Origin: Paralichthys olivaceus
Taxonomy: Eukaryota; Chordata; Actinopteri; Pleuronectiformes; Paralichthyidae
Assembly (NCBI RefSeq): GCF_024713975.1
Contig: NC_091108.1
Location: 4,083,001-4,147,000, forward strand
Length of the DNA stretch: 64,000 nt
Reading direction: 5' to 3'
Part shown: one piece after another, positions 37,201 to 47,428 of the stretch
Position numbering within the stretch: the stretch's first letter is position 1
How the letters are laid out: each line of letters begins with the position of its first letter
Notes under the pieces: model-generated
Database searches by the model: none
What the model was told of the DNA's origin: nothing
What the model saw: only the letters and a program-made list of their open reading frames with translations
Translations under genes and position numbers: made by a program

Positions 37201-40200
37201 TCACCACCTGGAAGAGATTGGATATAACATTAATTACAAAAAAAGTATTTGCCTGACTTTGTTTCCAAGAAGTTATTAAAAGATTTTAGTTATTACACTT
37301 AATCCCCAGATCCTGTAGGCTATAGTTTCAGTGCTACAACAAACCCCCCCCCTTTCGAGGCACCACGTACCCTTTCCAATGATGAGGCCGGTCTTCATAG
37401 TAGGGACGGTGAAGGTAAACTCCTGTAGGCCACCAGGGGGCCCCATGTTCCAGTTGCCCTGCCCACGGCCTCGCCCTCTGCCACCACCATGTCCTGGGGG
37501 TCCTCCAGCCTGAACACTCCTCAGCAGGTCAGATATGATCTCAGCTGCGTGTTGAGCCTGGTCAGGAGGACCCATGATCTGTGCTATTCTGTCTGGTGTG
37601 CTGCCGTCATCTGAGGTGGAAAACATATTGATTAGAGCCCATCAAGATTACATTCTCAAATTATGAAGTTGGGGAAACTTAAAAAAAACACCAATGATTG
37701 ACATTGGGGTCTAATGTCTCTGCATTTGTTCAGGTCTCAGAACTTAGGGTTGGGTTATACATCAGCTGCTCAGCGTGGTGCATGAGTTTTCATCATTGAC
37801 CAATTTAACTACATGTAATGAACCTTTTTTTTTTTTCAGTTGTTGGTTCTCAGATCTTTTTGAGACACTCACCTGGTTTAAATTGAATCCTGACGCCCGT
37901 GTCATTCTGTATCTTCTTGATCATCTCTCCATTTCTGCCAATAACGATACCCACTGCAAACCGGGGGACAGGGACCTATATGGTGATGGGACACAAAACC
38001 AAAACATAAGATGGTGTGGAAAACCCAAGGTTAGAAAATAAATAATGTATTAAAAACACTTACATCCAAGCTATCGCCTCCTCCTCCGCCGCCACCACCA
38101 CCGCCGCCGCCTCCACCAATTCTTGAACCATACTCGCCCCTCTGCTCCCTGAAGCCCTGGTCTCTGATCAGCTCCATGACCATCTCTTTGGCTTGCTGAA
38201 GAGAAACAGAATCATAACATTACACGGCCACTCTTTGTCTTTGCCCTGGAGTAGGTGATTGAGATGAATGTCTAAATAGTTGTGTGTTCAGGTCTCAGAA
38301 CTTAGGGTTGGGTTATACATCAGCTTCTCAGCGTGGTGCATGAGTTCTCATCATTGACCATCCACAGTTTAACAGCAGTGAAATTAGCTTTCTCTGTTGT
38401 TGTTTCCCTGATCTTTGTGACAAAGCTTACGTACTAATCTGGTAGAAAAAATAAGGCATCTCATCTGAATAATGCAGAGGATTTGTTGACATTGTGAACA
38501 AAACCTCCCGCTTCACTGTGCATGAGTGAAAGACAAACTGCTGGTAAAGTCTGTAGGTACATCTCAAGATTTTACCTGCAGGTTATGTCTGAAAACTGCT
38601 ACAGAGACAATGAATTACGGCAAGGGTCTGCCCACTAGTATTGTGATGAGTGTGTTATTTTATTAAGCGCTGTGAATGCAATGGTCTCGTGGACAATGAC
38701 CTACCTGAACTTTAAAGGGCTCTCCTGAAATGCGAAGTGGCTTGTCTGCACCGGTGTTTTGGGGTCCATCTTGGATCATGACCATCTTCACTCCGGCTCT
38801 TTCCTTCAGATCAAGAGAAACAAAATATATTCAGTAACTGTCTCCAATCGACACATTTTCACTTGTGATCACAGGCCGAACCCTCACCTGAAGGCTTTTG
38901 ATGGTTTCTCCACCCTTTCCAATGACAAGTCCGGCTTTAGAGGCAGGGACCATGATCTCCTGAACAGTCATTCCCGGACCATCATTGGGGTGGAACGCTG
39001 GAGCTGGACGTCCCTTCTCAACAATCTCTGATAGTAGTCTCTTTGCACCCCTGATGGGAGGAAAATAACCATCATGCACTTTCTAGAACTGTTGTAAAGG
39101 AACCAACTGAGCCTTTGATAACAATTTTACGCCAAGATTTGCTCCACAAGGGCTGGATACTCACTGGATTGCTTCTGGTGGTCCTGTTAACGTCACCGAC
39201 CTGTCTGGCATTCCACCGCTGTCTATTACACAGAAGGAGGAGCTGTTTATACAAGCCGTTCATAAACTATTGCATTTGATATCCTAGTATTAGCAACAAT
39301 ACCAAACCTACCAGGGGCAATTTGTATTTTACATCCAGATTCCTGCTGCAGACGTGATATTTGTTCGCCCCCTCTTCCAATAACTAGAAAGGGGGAGGAG
39401 TGTTACAACACAATCCAAGTGATAATAAAATTATGTTTTTATTGTTAACCATTTAAATTACAAACTTACTGAAGCCGACCATTCCATCTGGAACCTTGAA
39501 CTCTTCTGATAATGACCTAACAATGAAAAGTGTTAAGATTAGAAATGAACATTAAAATATTATTTTTCACAAGTGTGGGTGGTAAACAATTCAATTCAAC
39601 CTGTGTTACTTACCTTGGGGCACCACCCATTCCTCCCATTCCTGAAAAGGCTGCAAAAAATACAATACAATACTTTAGCAGTAAAAATGAACCATTAAGG
39701 GTGTAAGGCATCCACCAAATGTCCAATTAATGACAATTATCAAGAATTACAGTCATGTGATGAGCCGTTACTACCACCGAGTCATCATTGCTTCACTTAC
39801 CATCACTTGTAGCCACTTTCTTCGTCTCTGGTTGGTCTGTGACAACACGACACAATAACCAGAATAAGTATCTGTTATTAAACCCTCTATCACACTACTA
39901 TCAGGGTTTGAAAAAGGCCACCAGTTTCTTCGGTATACTTAGTTTAAGTTGTACAGGCCGACACAACAGCCAATTACCTCTTGACAGTGACAGACCACCA
40001 GTTCAATTATGGATAATTAAATGTTTACAGTTTCTATAATTATATGAAAAATCTCCCACACAATGTTTTACATCATTGCTTCTGCATAGAGCACAAAGAC
40101 TCTCTCATTCCTTCTTACCGTGCTGAAGTGGAAAATAAAATAAGACACTATAGTGGCAGAGTTTCTTAATATCTGACTAGAGGTGTGTGTTCAGGTCTCA

Positions 40201-41866
40201 GAACTTAGGGTTGGGTTTTACATCAGCTTCTCAGCGTGGTGCATGAGTTCTCATCATTGACCATCCACATTTAACTACTTTGAAATAACCCCTGTCTTGG
40301 GTCATGGTTGTTTCCCTGATCTTTTTGACAAGGCTTACTTACTAACCTGGTATAATTTAACCTTGACGTCTGTGTAATTGTTTTGCCCCAATATTTCAGG
40401 ACATTACCAGATTCCATTCATTACAGACAACATTCTCGTTGAATGGAGCGTAACTAGGTGTAACTAGGGCCTTTAAAGAAGTGCTGTATAATGGCTGCTT
40501 GCATAATGCATTTTGAGTAGAACAAGAACGAATTAGCGTTTGAATAGGCCAGTGTAGCCTGCAGGAGTTTCTGTAGACACGTGTACCATGTTCTGCTAAG
40601 GAAACGAGGTAAGAGAATGTCTTCTTTCTGTAATCTAACATCTTTATAGCAGAAAATAATTAAATGTGGCATAGATCAGCTAGAAGTGAATAAATGTTTC
40701 CTTGTATGGCTCATAGACGTGGCAGTGGCTACATGTGCTTTCTTGCCAATACCTGATGTGTAGTGAAAAATGGTTTGGCCAAAATAATGAAATGTATATT
40801 TAAAAATGGCCAGTAGTTACCCCCCCACCACCACAGTGCCTTGACCCAAGAAACCATTAGAAAACCCTGCATTACCAGTTCCATCGTGTACCCAAAACTT
40901 GGAAGTGATACACCACAGTGTTTGTATGTTCACATTCTCTTGACGTGAAAGCAGTAATAACAACCATATCTAGATTTTTACAGTCAAATTACACATCGAT
41001 TGGAAGAAGCTGTAAAAACCTCTTGAACACAACCACATGCTATAATCAACACACTGCATCACATCGACCACATGAGAACAAGCTGCTTCAACGTGGTTAG
41101 TAGCGATGTTAGCCTCATGGTTTAAAAAGCACATTGATAATTACACAGTATGATCTATGAGAGTATAATTTAGTAGCTGCTTTTAAAAAAAACACACACG
41201 GGCAGGCACTATCATCTATTAAGACTTGCATTGAATCGATTTGAGCCACTGACCGATATTCAGGTTAGGCATGGGAAAATACCCACCAGCGTCCTCCAGG
41301 GGCCTTTTCTGGCCTCCGTAGCCAAACTCATTTGATGGAGGAGCCGCGACGCCGTCGCCACCGATCTTCGCTGCGATCTGAAACAGAGAACGACAGAAAG
41401 AAGAACACGTTAGTTCTTCCGTCTTCTCTTTGTCTTGCAGGGTGAAGCAACACGATGCGTGCGGCCTCCATTCCCCCCACGAAGCCTCCACTCACAAAGG
41501 GAAACTTTAACTTTTTGCCAGCGAGCTCATGTTGTTATTAATGAAAGCGCAGAGATATAATCCCGCCGTTAACTTTGCTCATCTAACTCAGCCAGAGTTC
41601 AACGGAAACAGCTCTCCCCGTTTGGCCAATGTGGCGTAACGTGAGTCGTCGGTTTAGCTTAGCCTAGCCTTGCCTGACCCCGTGCGCGACAACAGGAAAA
41701 ACACGACAAACTTGACATTTATCACAAACTTCGATATGATTTAAGTACGAAAAGATCTTACGGGTCTTCCTACCTGTCGTGCTCGCTGCAGAGCGTCTTT
41801 AAAAGCGTCGTTCATCCCGCCACCGGAGTTGGAGGACGGCGGAGCCACGTTGCTGTAGTCAGCCAT
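34291..41866 (-). CDS. fubp1: Far upstream element-binding protein 1
   Basis: Nuclear single-strand DNA/RNA-binding protein. In mammals it binds the MYC FUSE element and controls splicing. Exons: 41866-41774, 41377-41287, 39836-39801, 39650-39614, 39516-39470, 39383-39312, 39222-39165, 39050-38888, 38803-38705, 38195-38064, 37975-37873, 37610-37371, 37207-37047, 36962-36811, 36695-36619, 36378-36253, 35946-35872, 35453-35391, 34684-34527, 34299-34291. They give 663 codons plus TAA (human 644). The start [12 protein letters not shown] and the [13 protein letters not shown] helix are conserved. Four KH domains show GRGG (104-107), GKGG (189-192), GRNG (289-292) and GKGG (389-392). A Pro/Gly linker and tyrosine-rich AWxxYY repeats form the C-terminus. 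Two oddities are a 14-glycine run (259-272) between KH2 and KH3 and an apparently duplicated [12 protein letters not shown] exon. The last exon encodes only GQ and the stop, as in human. Three introns carry snoRNA-like elements. Confidence 0.96.
37733..37802 (-). ncRNA. Candidate box C/D snoRNA, copy A (FUBP1 intron 11)
   Basis: On the host strand: closing stem GGTC, C box ATGATGA (37790-37796), D' box CTGA (37770-37773), C' box TGATGT just after it, D box CTGA, closing stem GACC. The D' guide ACTCATGCACCACG can pair with the 18S rRNA segment GTGGTGCATG. It lies inside the 262-nt intron 37872-37611, about 120 nt before the acceptor, a usual place for an intron-processed snoRNA. Flanking homology points to this as the parental copy. 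I do not recognise the snoRNA family by name. Confidence 0.75.
38290..38360 (-). ncRNA. Candidate box C/D snoRNA, copy B (FUBP1 intron 9)
   Basis: Near-identical to copies A and C, with all four boxes intact: C box at 38348-38354, D' box CTGA in CACGCTGAGAAG, C' box TGATGT, D box at 38295-38298. It has the same GGTC/GACC closing stem and the same D' guide. It sits in intron 38704-38196, about 95 nt before the acceptor. Confidence 0.75.
40193..40263 (-). ncRNA. Candidate box C/D snoRNA, copy C (FUBP1 intron 2)
   Basis: Boxes are C (40251-40257), D' (40231-40234), C' (40220-40225) and D (40198-40201), with the GGTC/GACC stem. It differs from copy B by about one base across the box-to-box core. 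It lies in intron 41286-39837, about 360 nt before the acceptor, further than usual. Box and guide preservation, while the flanks have drifted, suggests purifying selection or a recent copy. Confidence 0.72.
40300..40385 (-). pseudogene. Decayed fragment of the FUBP1 KH3 exon 3' end and its donor, next to snoRNA copy C
   Basis: On the plus strand, GATCTTTTTGA...ACCTGGTATAATTTAACC followed by TTGACGTCTGTGTAATT resembles the real exon end at 37850-37910 (GATCTTTTTGA...ACCTGGTTTAAATTGAATCC then TGACGCCCGTGTCATT). The reading frame is not kept and no acceptor precedes it. I read it as coding and donor sequence carried along when the snoRNA segment was copied. Confidence 0.55.
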
Positions 41867-41960
41867 GTCTTCTTCTGCTGCTCGGCGCGACAAGATGGCG
41901 GCTTTCATTCCCGGGATGCGGACGGGATCACTCGTGGTCGCGTGTCAAGTCTCGCGATAC
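41560..41960 (-). promoter_or_regulatory. FUBP1 promoter
   Basis: GC-rich block around the first coding exon, flanked by AT-rich DNA. A perfect YY1 consensus (AAGATGGCGGC, near 41891-41901) lies about 25 bp upstream of the start codon, but in plus orientation, opposite to FUBP1. GC-rich sequence continues into the first intron. Confidence 0.5.
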
Positions 41961-41989
41961 CATTTTTGTTAACGCCTACGGTTCAAATT

Positions 41990-43083
41990 ACATTTAACAG
42001 AATTTTTATTTTTATTATTGATCGAGTGATCGTCTTTATTTATCAATGAATCATACTAATACAAACAAAAGACAGACAGATAGTCAATAAAAAATACAAC
42101 AAAGAGCTGGATTAAAAACTCTGAAGTTTCCCTTTTTGTGTTTTTACATATTTGTCTGAAACTTGTGTTTCAAAAACACATCTTCAACATACATTGATGA
42201 TTTAGTCCAGATTCATCAAAGTACAGCAGCAAGCATTTTTCTGTTTCATTTTATTACTAAGTTTATTACTAACTTGCATTATAAAAACCTAATAACTTTG
42301 ATAACAACTACAGATGTATGTACTCATATTTGGATTTTTCTGTTGTTGTTCTTGTCGTGCTTTGTTTAGCATCACATTCAGTATTCAGACATGTTACAAC
42401 AACAAATGTTTCTTATTTAGAAATACACTTCCTTCAGATTTTGCTTCCCTACCATGAATTTGTTTTTGGCTCGTTACAGAGATAATTAGCCAGAACATAC
42501 CCACCCCAATTTGTCAAAATGATTTTTAAATATAAGAAGTTTAAATACACCAATATACACAGACCTGTAAGATGCACAGTCAAAGTCAAAACAAAGAAAC
42601 AAACTCAGGTTGATGATAAAGGAAACAAGCTGTCTGACCCCTGTTATGATATAAAATGTTATTTTTATTATACAGCTCAAACTTTCACACCTCATTTACA
42701 CAGTTCAGTCTGAAATGGACTGTAATTTATTATATAACACTCACATTGCAAATTTCAAGTCAAGTTTGCATCCGCACTCTGTAGTTTAGTGTTTTCAGAT
42801 ACTTCATCACGTCTCAGGATCCTAATCAAAGGAAAAACTGTTAACATGACTTAAAAAGCTGCAGAGGCATTAAAGGCTGTATCACATTATAATTCATGTC
42901 TCGGAGATTTAGTCTTTCACAGTTTTTTCAGAATCCAGTTATTTTTCACTCACTTCCCATTAACACCATTAACAACAGTCCACATTTTTTTGTATCGTCC
43001 TCATGTTCCCGAAAACGTCCCTGAAACATGTTGTTTAAAATCAAAATCACAGCATGCAAAGAAAACAACATTTCTGCCAAACC
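41990..43083 (-). other. 3'UTR or intergenic DNA of the SCaMC-like gene
   Basis: AT-rich, no exon recognisable. Minus-strand AATAAA signals occur near 42005-42040 and 42665, so the 3'UTR of the carrier gene could end anywhere between about 420 and 1080 nt past its stop. I cannot choose between them. Confidence 0.4.
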
Positions 43084-46000
43084 TCAGGACTCCATGGAAG
43101 AAAACACGTTTTCAAATTTTCTAGTTAAAGTGTAGTTTATCAAGGCACATGGAACCGCCCTGACAAAGCTGGCTCCCATGCCGTTGTAATATCCTCTGAG
43201 TCCACGTCTTTCATATATATCAATAAGTCCTTGTAAAATGCCTGAAGCTGGACGTGAATCAGAGCGGAAAGCTGCAAAACAAACAAATGATGATGAGGAA
43301 AACATGTTGTCAGATTGATTAGAAAAAGCTCAACCATGTTAATCTAAACATAAATGTTACCCTGAGCCTGCTGCTGAGTGCGGATCACTGCCAGTGGGTA
43401 ACTGGTCATTTGTCCGGAGGCAAAGGCCACGAAACTGAAGAAAAACAGTTTGGAGTCACTGTTGTAGGCTGGATCACTCTTTGCCCAGTTCATAATGGAC
43501 TGCAACACAAAGAAAACAATTACAGCAGGTTTGTCAAATGAAAACAGGTTTTAATCTTTGAGTTTTTGTTCTGTCTCACCTGATGAACTGCACACTCCAC
43601 ACCCGCGTAGGGGATCATGCACAGGATGCTGGGTTTGAATCCTCTGTAAAACGAGGACATACGCTCATTTCTGTAAATGGAGCGGGCACAGGCCACCATG
43701 CCATGGTAATTTCCAATTTGCTGCAGGTTGAGTCTCACCTTCAACACCTGGAGGGCAGATAGAAGGAGAGAGGTTATTCAACTGAACCTCCACTGACACA
43801 ATAAACCCAGTGTTTGAAACCAAAGCCTCATTAATGTGACACACTGACATTTCACCTTGTAATAATATATATGTAAATAATGCTCAGCTGTTAAGGGACA
43901 GGACAGAAATGTTGAAGCACTCACACCTGCCACTGATCTCTGATACCTCTAAAGGGTAGAAGGCAGCATGAACAACGGCACCGGACACACAGCCCAACCC
44001 GAAGCGCTGCTGCACCGTCAGAGTCTCGTGGGTTTGGTTTTGGGTGTACAACTTCATCTGGACAGAGCAGAGAAGCTCTGAGCATGCACAGAAACAAGAG
44101 AATGGTTCCTCAATAATTCATACTCGAGAATCTGCCTGCCTGCTACCGTAAGCCTGACCTGGGCGTAGATAAGACACTGTAGGGTCGACTGCGGCGTTCC
44201 TTTGAGCACGTTGACAGCGTTGCCCTGCCACATCGACCGCAGACCACCTGCTCTCATCTCCTGGAAGCCTTGGGAGAAGGCCCTGGATCCATGCACCTGT
44301 AGAGTGCACAGGAAACAGTCAAGCAGTAAATGTGCAGTGAGAAGCAGAGATATATTGAAGAGCAGTGGATGTAAAACAATCATCCGAGCTCCAATGACTA
44401 GTTTTATGAGCCTCAAACTGCATCTTGTGCTCTTTTGTCATCGAATACAAAACATTATAGGTTTGGTTGAAGGGGCTGAAGGTTAGTAAGTGGACCTCTG
44501 AACGAATGAAGGCATAAGTACATATAAGTACAATAAATGTTACTGCACTTTGAAATCTAAAAACCTTACTGAAACGTGTTTGAGCTTCATGCTGTGTGAG
44601 AAGTTCTGCAGCTCTAGTTGTCGCTTAAGTGATGTTTAAAACAAAAGTCAGAACAGAATCAGCACCATGCACCTGTCCACAGAGCTGACCTGAAGTCGGG
44701 TCTTAAGGCGGTCGATGGGCGCCGTCACAGTCCTGGACACAGCATCAGCCAGACCTGCGGACAGAACAAACGTCCTCCAAGCACCAAAACCAGACGCCTC
44801 CTCAGGGAATTCAAGAGGCATCGCACGACTCTCCCCGACGTCAAAAACCTGCAGACGCACAAATGACGAATCACATTTACCCTCGTTTGTGGTTTTTTGT
44901 TTTTTTTAATCATTATGACAGACGCCTGAGCAGCTCTTCTTACCAGCTGGTGTTTCCATGAGGTCACCAGCTCCCCAATGTTGTCCACAGGGTTGAGGAT
45001 GACGTAGTGCAGGAACTCGCCCCAGTCCACTGTCATGGAACTGTCCTTATCCATCCTGCCATAAACAAACAAACACACACACACACACACACAGCAAATA
45101 TTCACTGTGCTACTGACTATGTTTCATCACAAAGTAAATCATCTTCATTTGATAATAGTGTGCAGAGGTCTCTATAGTAAAGGTTGCCAGTACTGTCATT
45201 ATTAATGAGTGATTGTTACCCAGCAGTAATAAGGAATTATAAATGACACAGAAATTAAAGGCAGGTGTTCCATCTTATCTTCCTACTTTCTTTAATAATG
45301 AAGTCTGCAGTTACAAAATAAAGGTTAGGACTGAATCCATACATAGATCTGGCAACCCAAACTTAATCAATTAATAAAATAATAAATGATCGATTACCCA
45401 CAATGTGAGGGTTCCTTATGTTAAAGTGACACCAGTGAAATGTAAAATGTGCATCACATCAGTGTCGGGAACTCGTCTAATGAGATTATTGTTCTAAAGC
45501 ATTTGTCCACATGTTAGAAATGAGTCCATGAGGTATGGTTGGCAGAAAAATCTTACATTTGTATTATTTTTTTTGCATTCGGCTTTGAAATGACCACTCC
45601 TAACTCCTTAAACAAACATATGACGTCGTCCTGGTCAATCCCCCCTGATCAGAGAAGAAATGCACACAATTACAAACAGACACTGGGACTGTATGTACTG
45701 TATGAACTTTACAACTGTATGATGGCACATCTCTGGGAAGTGCTTGCACACCACTGAGTGCAAAGGCCAGAGCCTGAAGCTATGTTTAGTGTGGACTGCA
45801 GTGTACTATAAACACTTCCTGCGTTAGTGTGGCTTTCTTTCTTGTTTGACCTTGGCAACAGCGAATAATTTAACATTTATAGCAATTAATAAAGACGATG
45901 CTCAGCTAGGACAATACATCTTCTACACCAGCTGCAGAGCACATTATATTCTAAACAGCAGAACACAACTGTTGGTGGAATTATTCAAAAACAAACTAAT

Positions 46001-46448
46001 ACATATTTGTATTTACTGTGTTTTAAACAAACCCTGTGTTACTTAACAACAATACATTTTTAATGTTTCCTTGAGCAACATGAATATTTTTCTAAGAGGC
46101 AAATATAATTACTCACCACACTTGTTCTTGTCAAGGTCATGAAAATAAATTTTCCATTTCTTCTCTCTGTCCATCATGTATCTGAGGAACTCCTTATAAT
46201 CCAGGAGGCCATCTTTGTCCTTGTCATAAGAATCAATGATATTCTAGGAGGGAAAATGAATGAATGAATAGAATAACCCTGACTCACATAGATACAGTAG
46301 GAAAATAAGATCGTGAACATATTACCTTGGCCTTGGCATCTGCTGAGATGATCCCATACTTGCTCATTTCGTTGTGCAGCTCTGCCACTGTTATGAATCC
46401 ATCTTTGTTTTGGTCCAGTTTGACAAATAACCCACGGAACTGATCCAT
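43084..46448 (-). CDS. Divergent EF-hand mitochondrial carrier, SCaMC (SLC25A23/24/25) family
   Basis: SCaMCs are calcium-regulated ATP-Mg/phosphate carriers of the inner mitochondrial membrane. Exons: 46448-46326, 46243-46117, 45644-45557, 45055-44944, 44848-44690, 44296-44159, 44057-43947, 43747-43580, 43499-43361, 43271-43084. They join to 450 codons plus TGA (family about 470). EF1 (D12-E23) and EF2 (D48-E59) are canonical. EF3 has Cys83 at loop position 5 and Asp90 at position 12. EF4 reads DKDSSMTVDWGE. The three carrier signatures are PIDRLK (194), PLEVLK (284) and PLAVIR (377). Substrate-contact segments differ from SCaMC-1: the GNGTN...PETAVKF motif reads GNAVN...PQSTLQC here, and the last repeat has PCALINYTLTR where SCaMCs have PAVGISYVVYE. 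The N-terminal extension of SCaMC-1 is missing. Human has no such gene between FUBP1 and DNAJB4. Orthology is unresolved; it may be a fish-specific paralogue. Confidence 0.85.
45073..45093. repeat. (CA)n microsatellite
   Basis: About 10 AC units, starting 18 bp upstream (on the gene strand) of the SCaMC-like exon at 45055-44944. The run takes the place of a pyrimidine tract before that acceptor. Confidence 0.85.
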
Positions 46449-46885
46449 GGTTGTTTAAGAAAATGGTTGTTTTTAATATTCGGAGTGTAAAAAATGTCAA
46501 AAGCAGAATGCAGCGTGTTGTCCTCTGCAGGAGCGAGATGAAGCATTGATAATCAGCAGAGGTTATTAACCTGCAGCTCTGCACGGACGCTGACTCATTG
46601 GCAGCAACCAGACACGATGCAGCGCTATGAGCTCTGATCATTGGCTCCAAGAGAAAAAACACACTTTCCCTGTGAGGCAGCAGGTGGCGCTGTGGCTGCA
46701 GGAGAAGCGACCACAGCCCCATCAGCACAATGTGGCCACTGAGCTATTTGTGGACCTGGTGACAGAGTCTCCACAGACACACAGAGGGTTGGAATAAAGA
46801 CAATTAATACAATAAATGTATGTAAGTATTCAACTGAGAGAAAAAACATTCACTGTTTAGGTTTTGATGTTTTGAGACAAGTGGC

Positions 46886-46896
46886 TCACACACACA

Positions 46897-46979
<83 letters not shown>
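46886..46979. repeat. Compound (CA)n(GA)n microsatellite
   Basis: CA units from 46886 to about 46943 pass directly into GA units to 46979. It lies between the divergently transcribed carrier gene and DNAJB4. Confidence 0.95.
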
Positions 46980-47017
46980 CAATTTCAATGAAGTACAAAA
47001 GGTAGGGAAAGAAAATA

Positions 47018-47057
47018 TTATTATTATTATTATCATCATCATTATTATTATTATTAC
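47018..47057. repeat. (ATT)n/(ATC)n trinucleotide repeat
   Basis: ATT, then ATC, then ATT triplets, about 13 units in total, in the same repeat-rich interval. Confidence 0.85.
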
Positions 47058-47160
47058 TAGTAGTAATCGAAGTATTGCTTCTGTATTTATATTGTATCTA
47101 CAGTCATCGGTATCAAGTTCTATATGTTGTTTCATCTTGAATGTATTGTTGTTTAACTCA

Positions 47161-47232
47161 TAATTAACACATAATAACACATAATAACACATAACAACAC
47201 ATAATAACACATAACAACACATAATAACACAT
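47161..47232. repeat. 10-bp minisatellite
   Basis: Seven tandem units of ATAATAACAC or the one-base variant ATAACAACAC. The two forms partly alternate, which suggests expansion as a 20-bp dimer. Confidence 0.9.
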
Positions 47233-47276
47233 CCAAACTCTCGTGAAGCCTGCAACATGTTTATCATATCTTTATG

Positions 47277-47333
<57 letters not shown>
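47277..47333. repeat. Compound (AT)n(GT)n microsatellite
   Basis: AT units from 47277 change to GT units at about 47302 and run to 47333. Confidence 0.95.
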
Positions 47334-47335
<2 letters not shown>

Positions 47336-47400
47336 TTGTCACCTCTCACCTGGATGATGTACAGAGGAGCCAGGTTTAGTCAGTGACACCCCCCCCCCCC

Positions 47401-47428
47401 TTCTAGAAACTGCCTCTGGATTCCAGAG
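47401..47428. promoter_or_regulatory. Candidate heat-shock element
   Basis: TTCTAGAA, a perfect inverted pair of HSF half-sites, is followed 12 bp later by TTCCAGAG, with one mismatch to TTCnnGAA. A second core TTCATGAA lies at 47510-47517. Both are 0.6-0.7 kb upstream of DNAJB4, whose human orthologue is heat-inducible. Such 8-mers also occur by chance. Confidence 0.35.

Noticed and set aside
46174-46728. 184-codon open frame on the minus strand
   Set aside because: It reads through real exons and the intron of the carrier gene in the wrong frame. The EF-hand frame with GT-AG splicing explains the region better.
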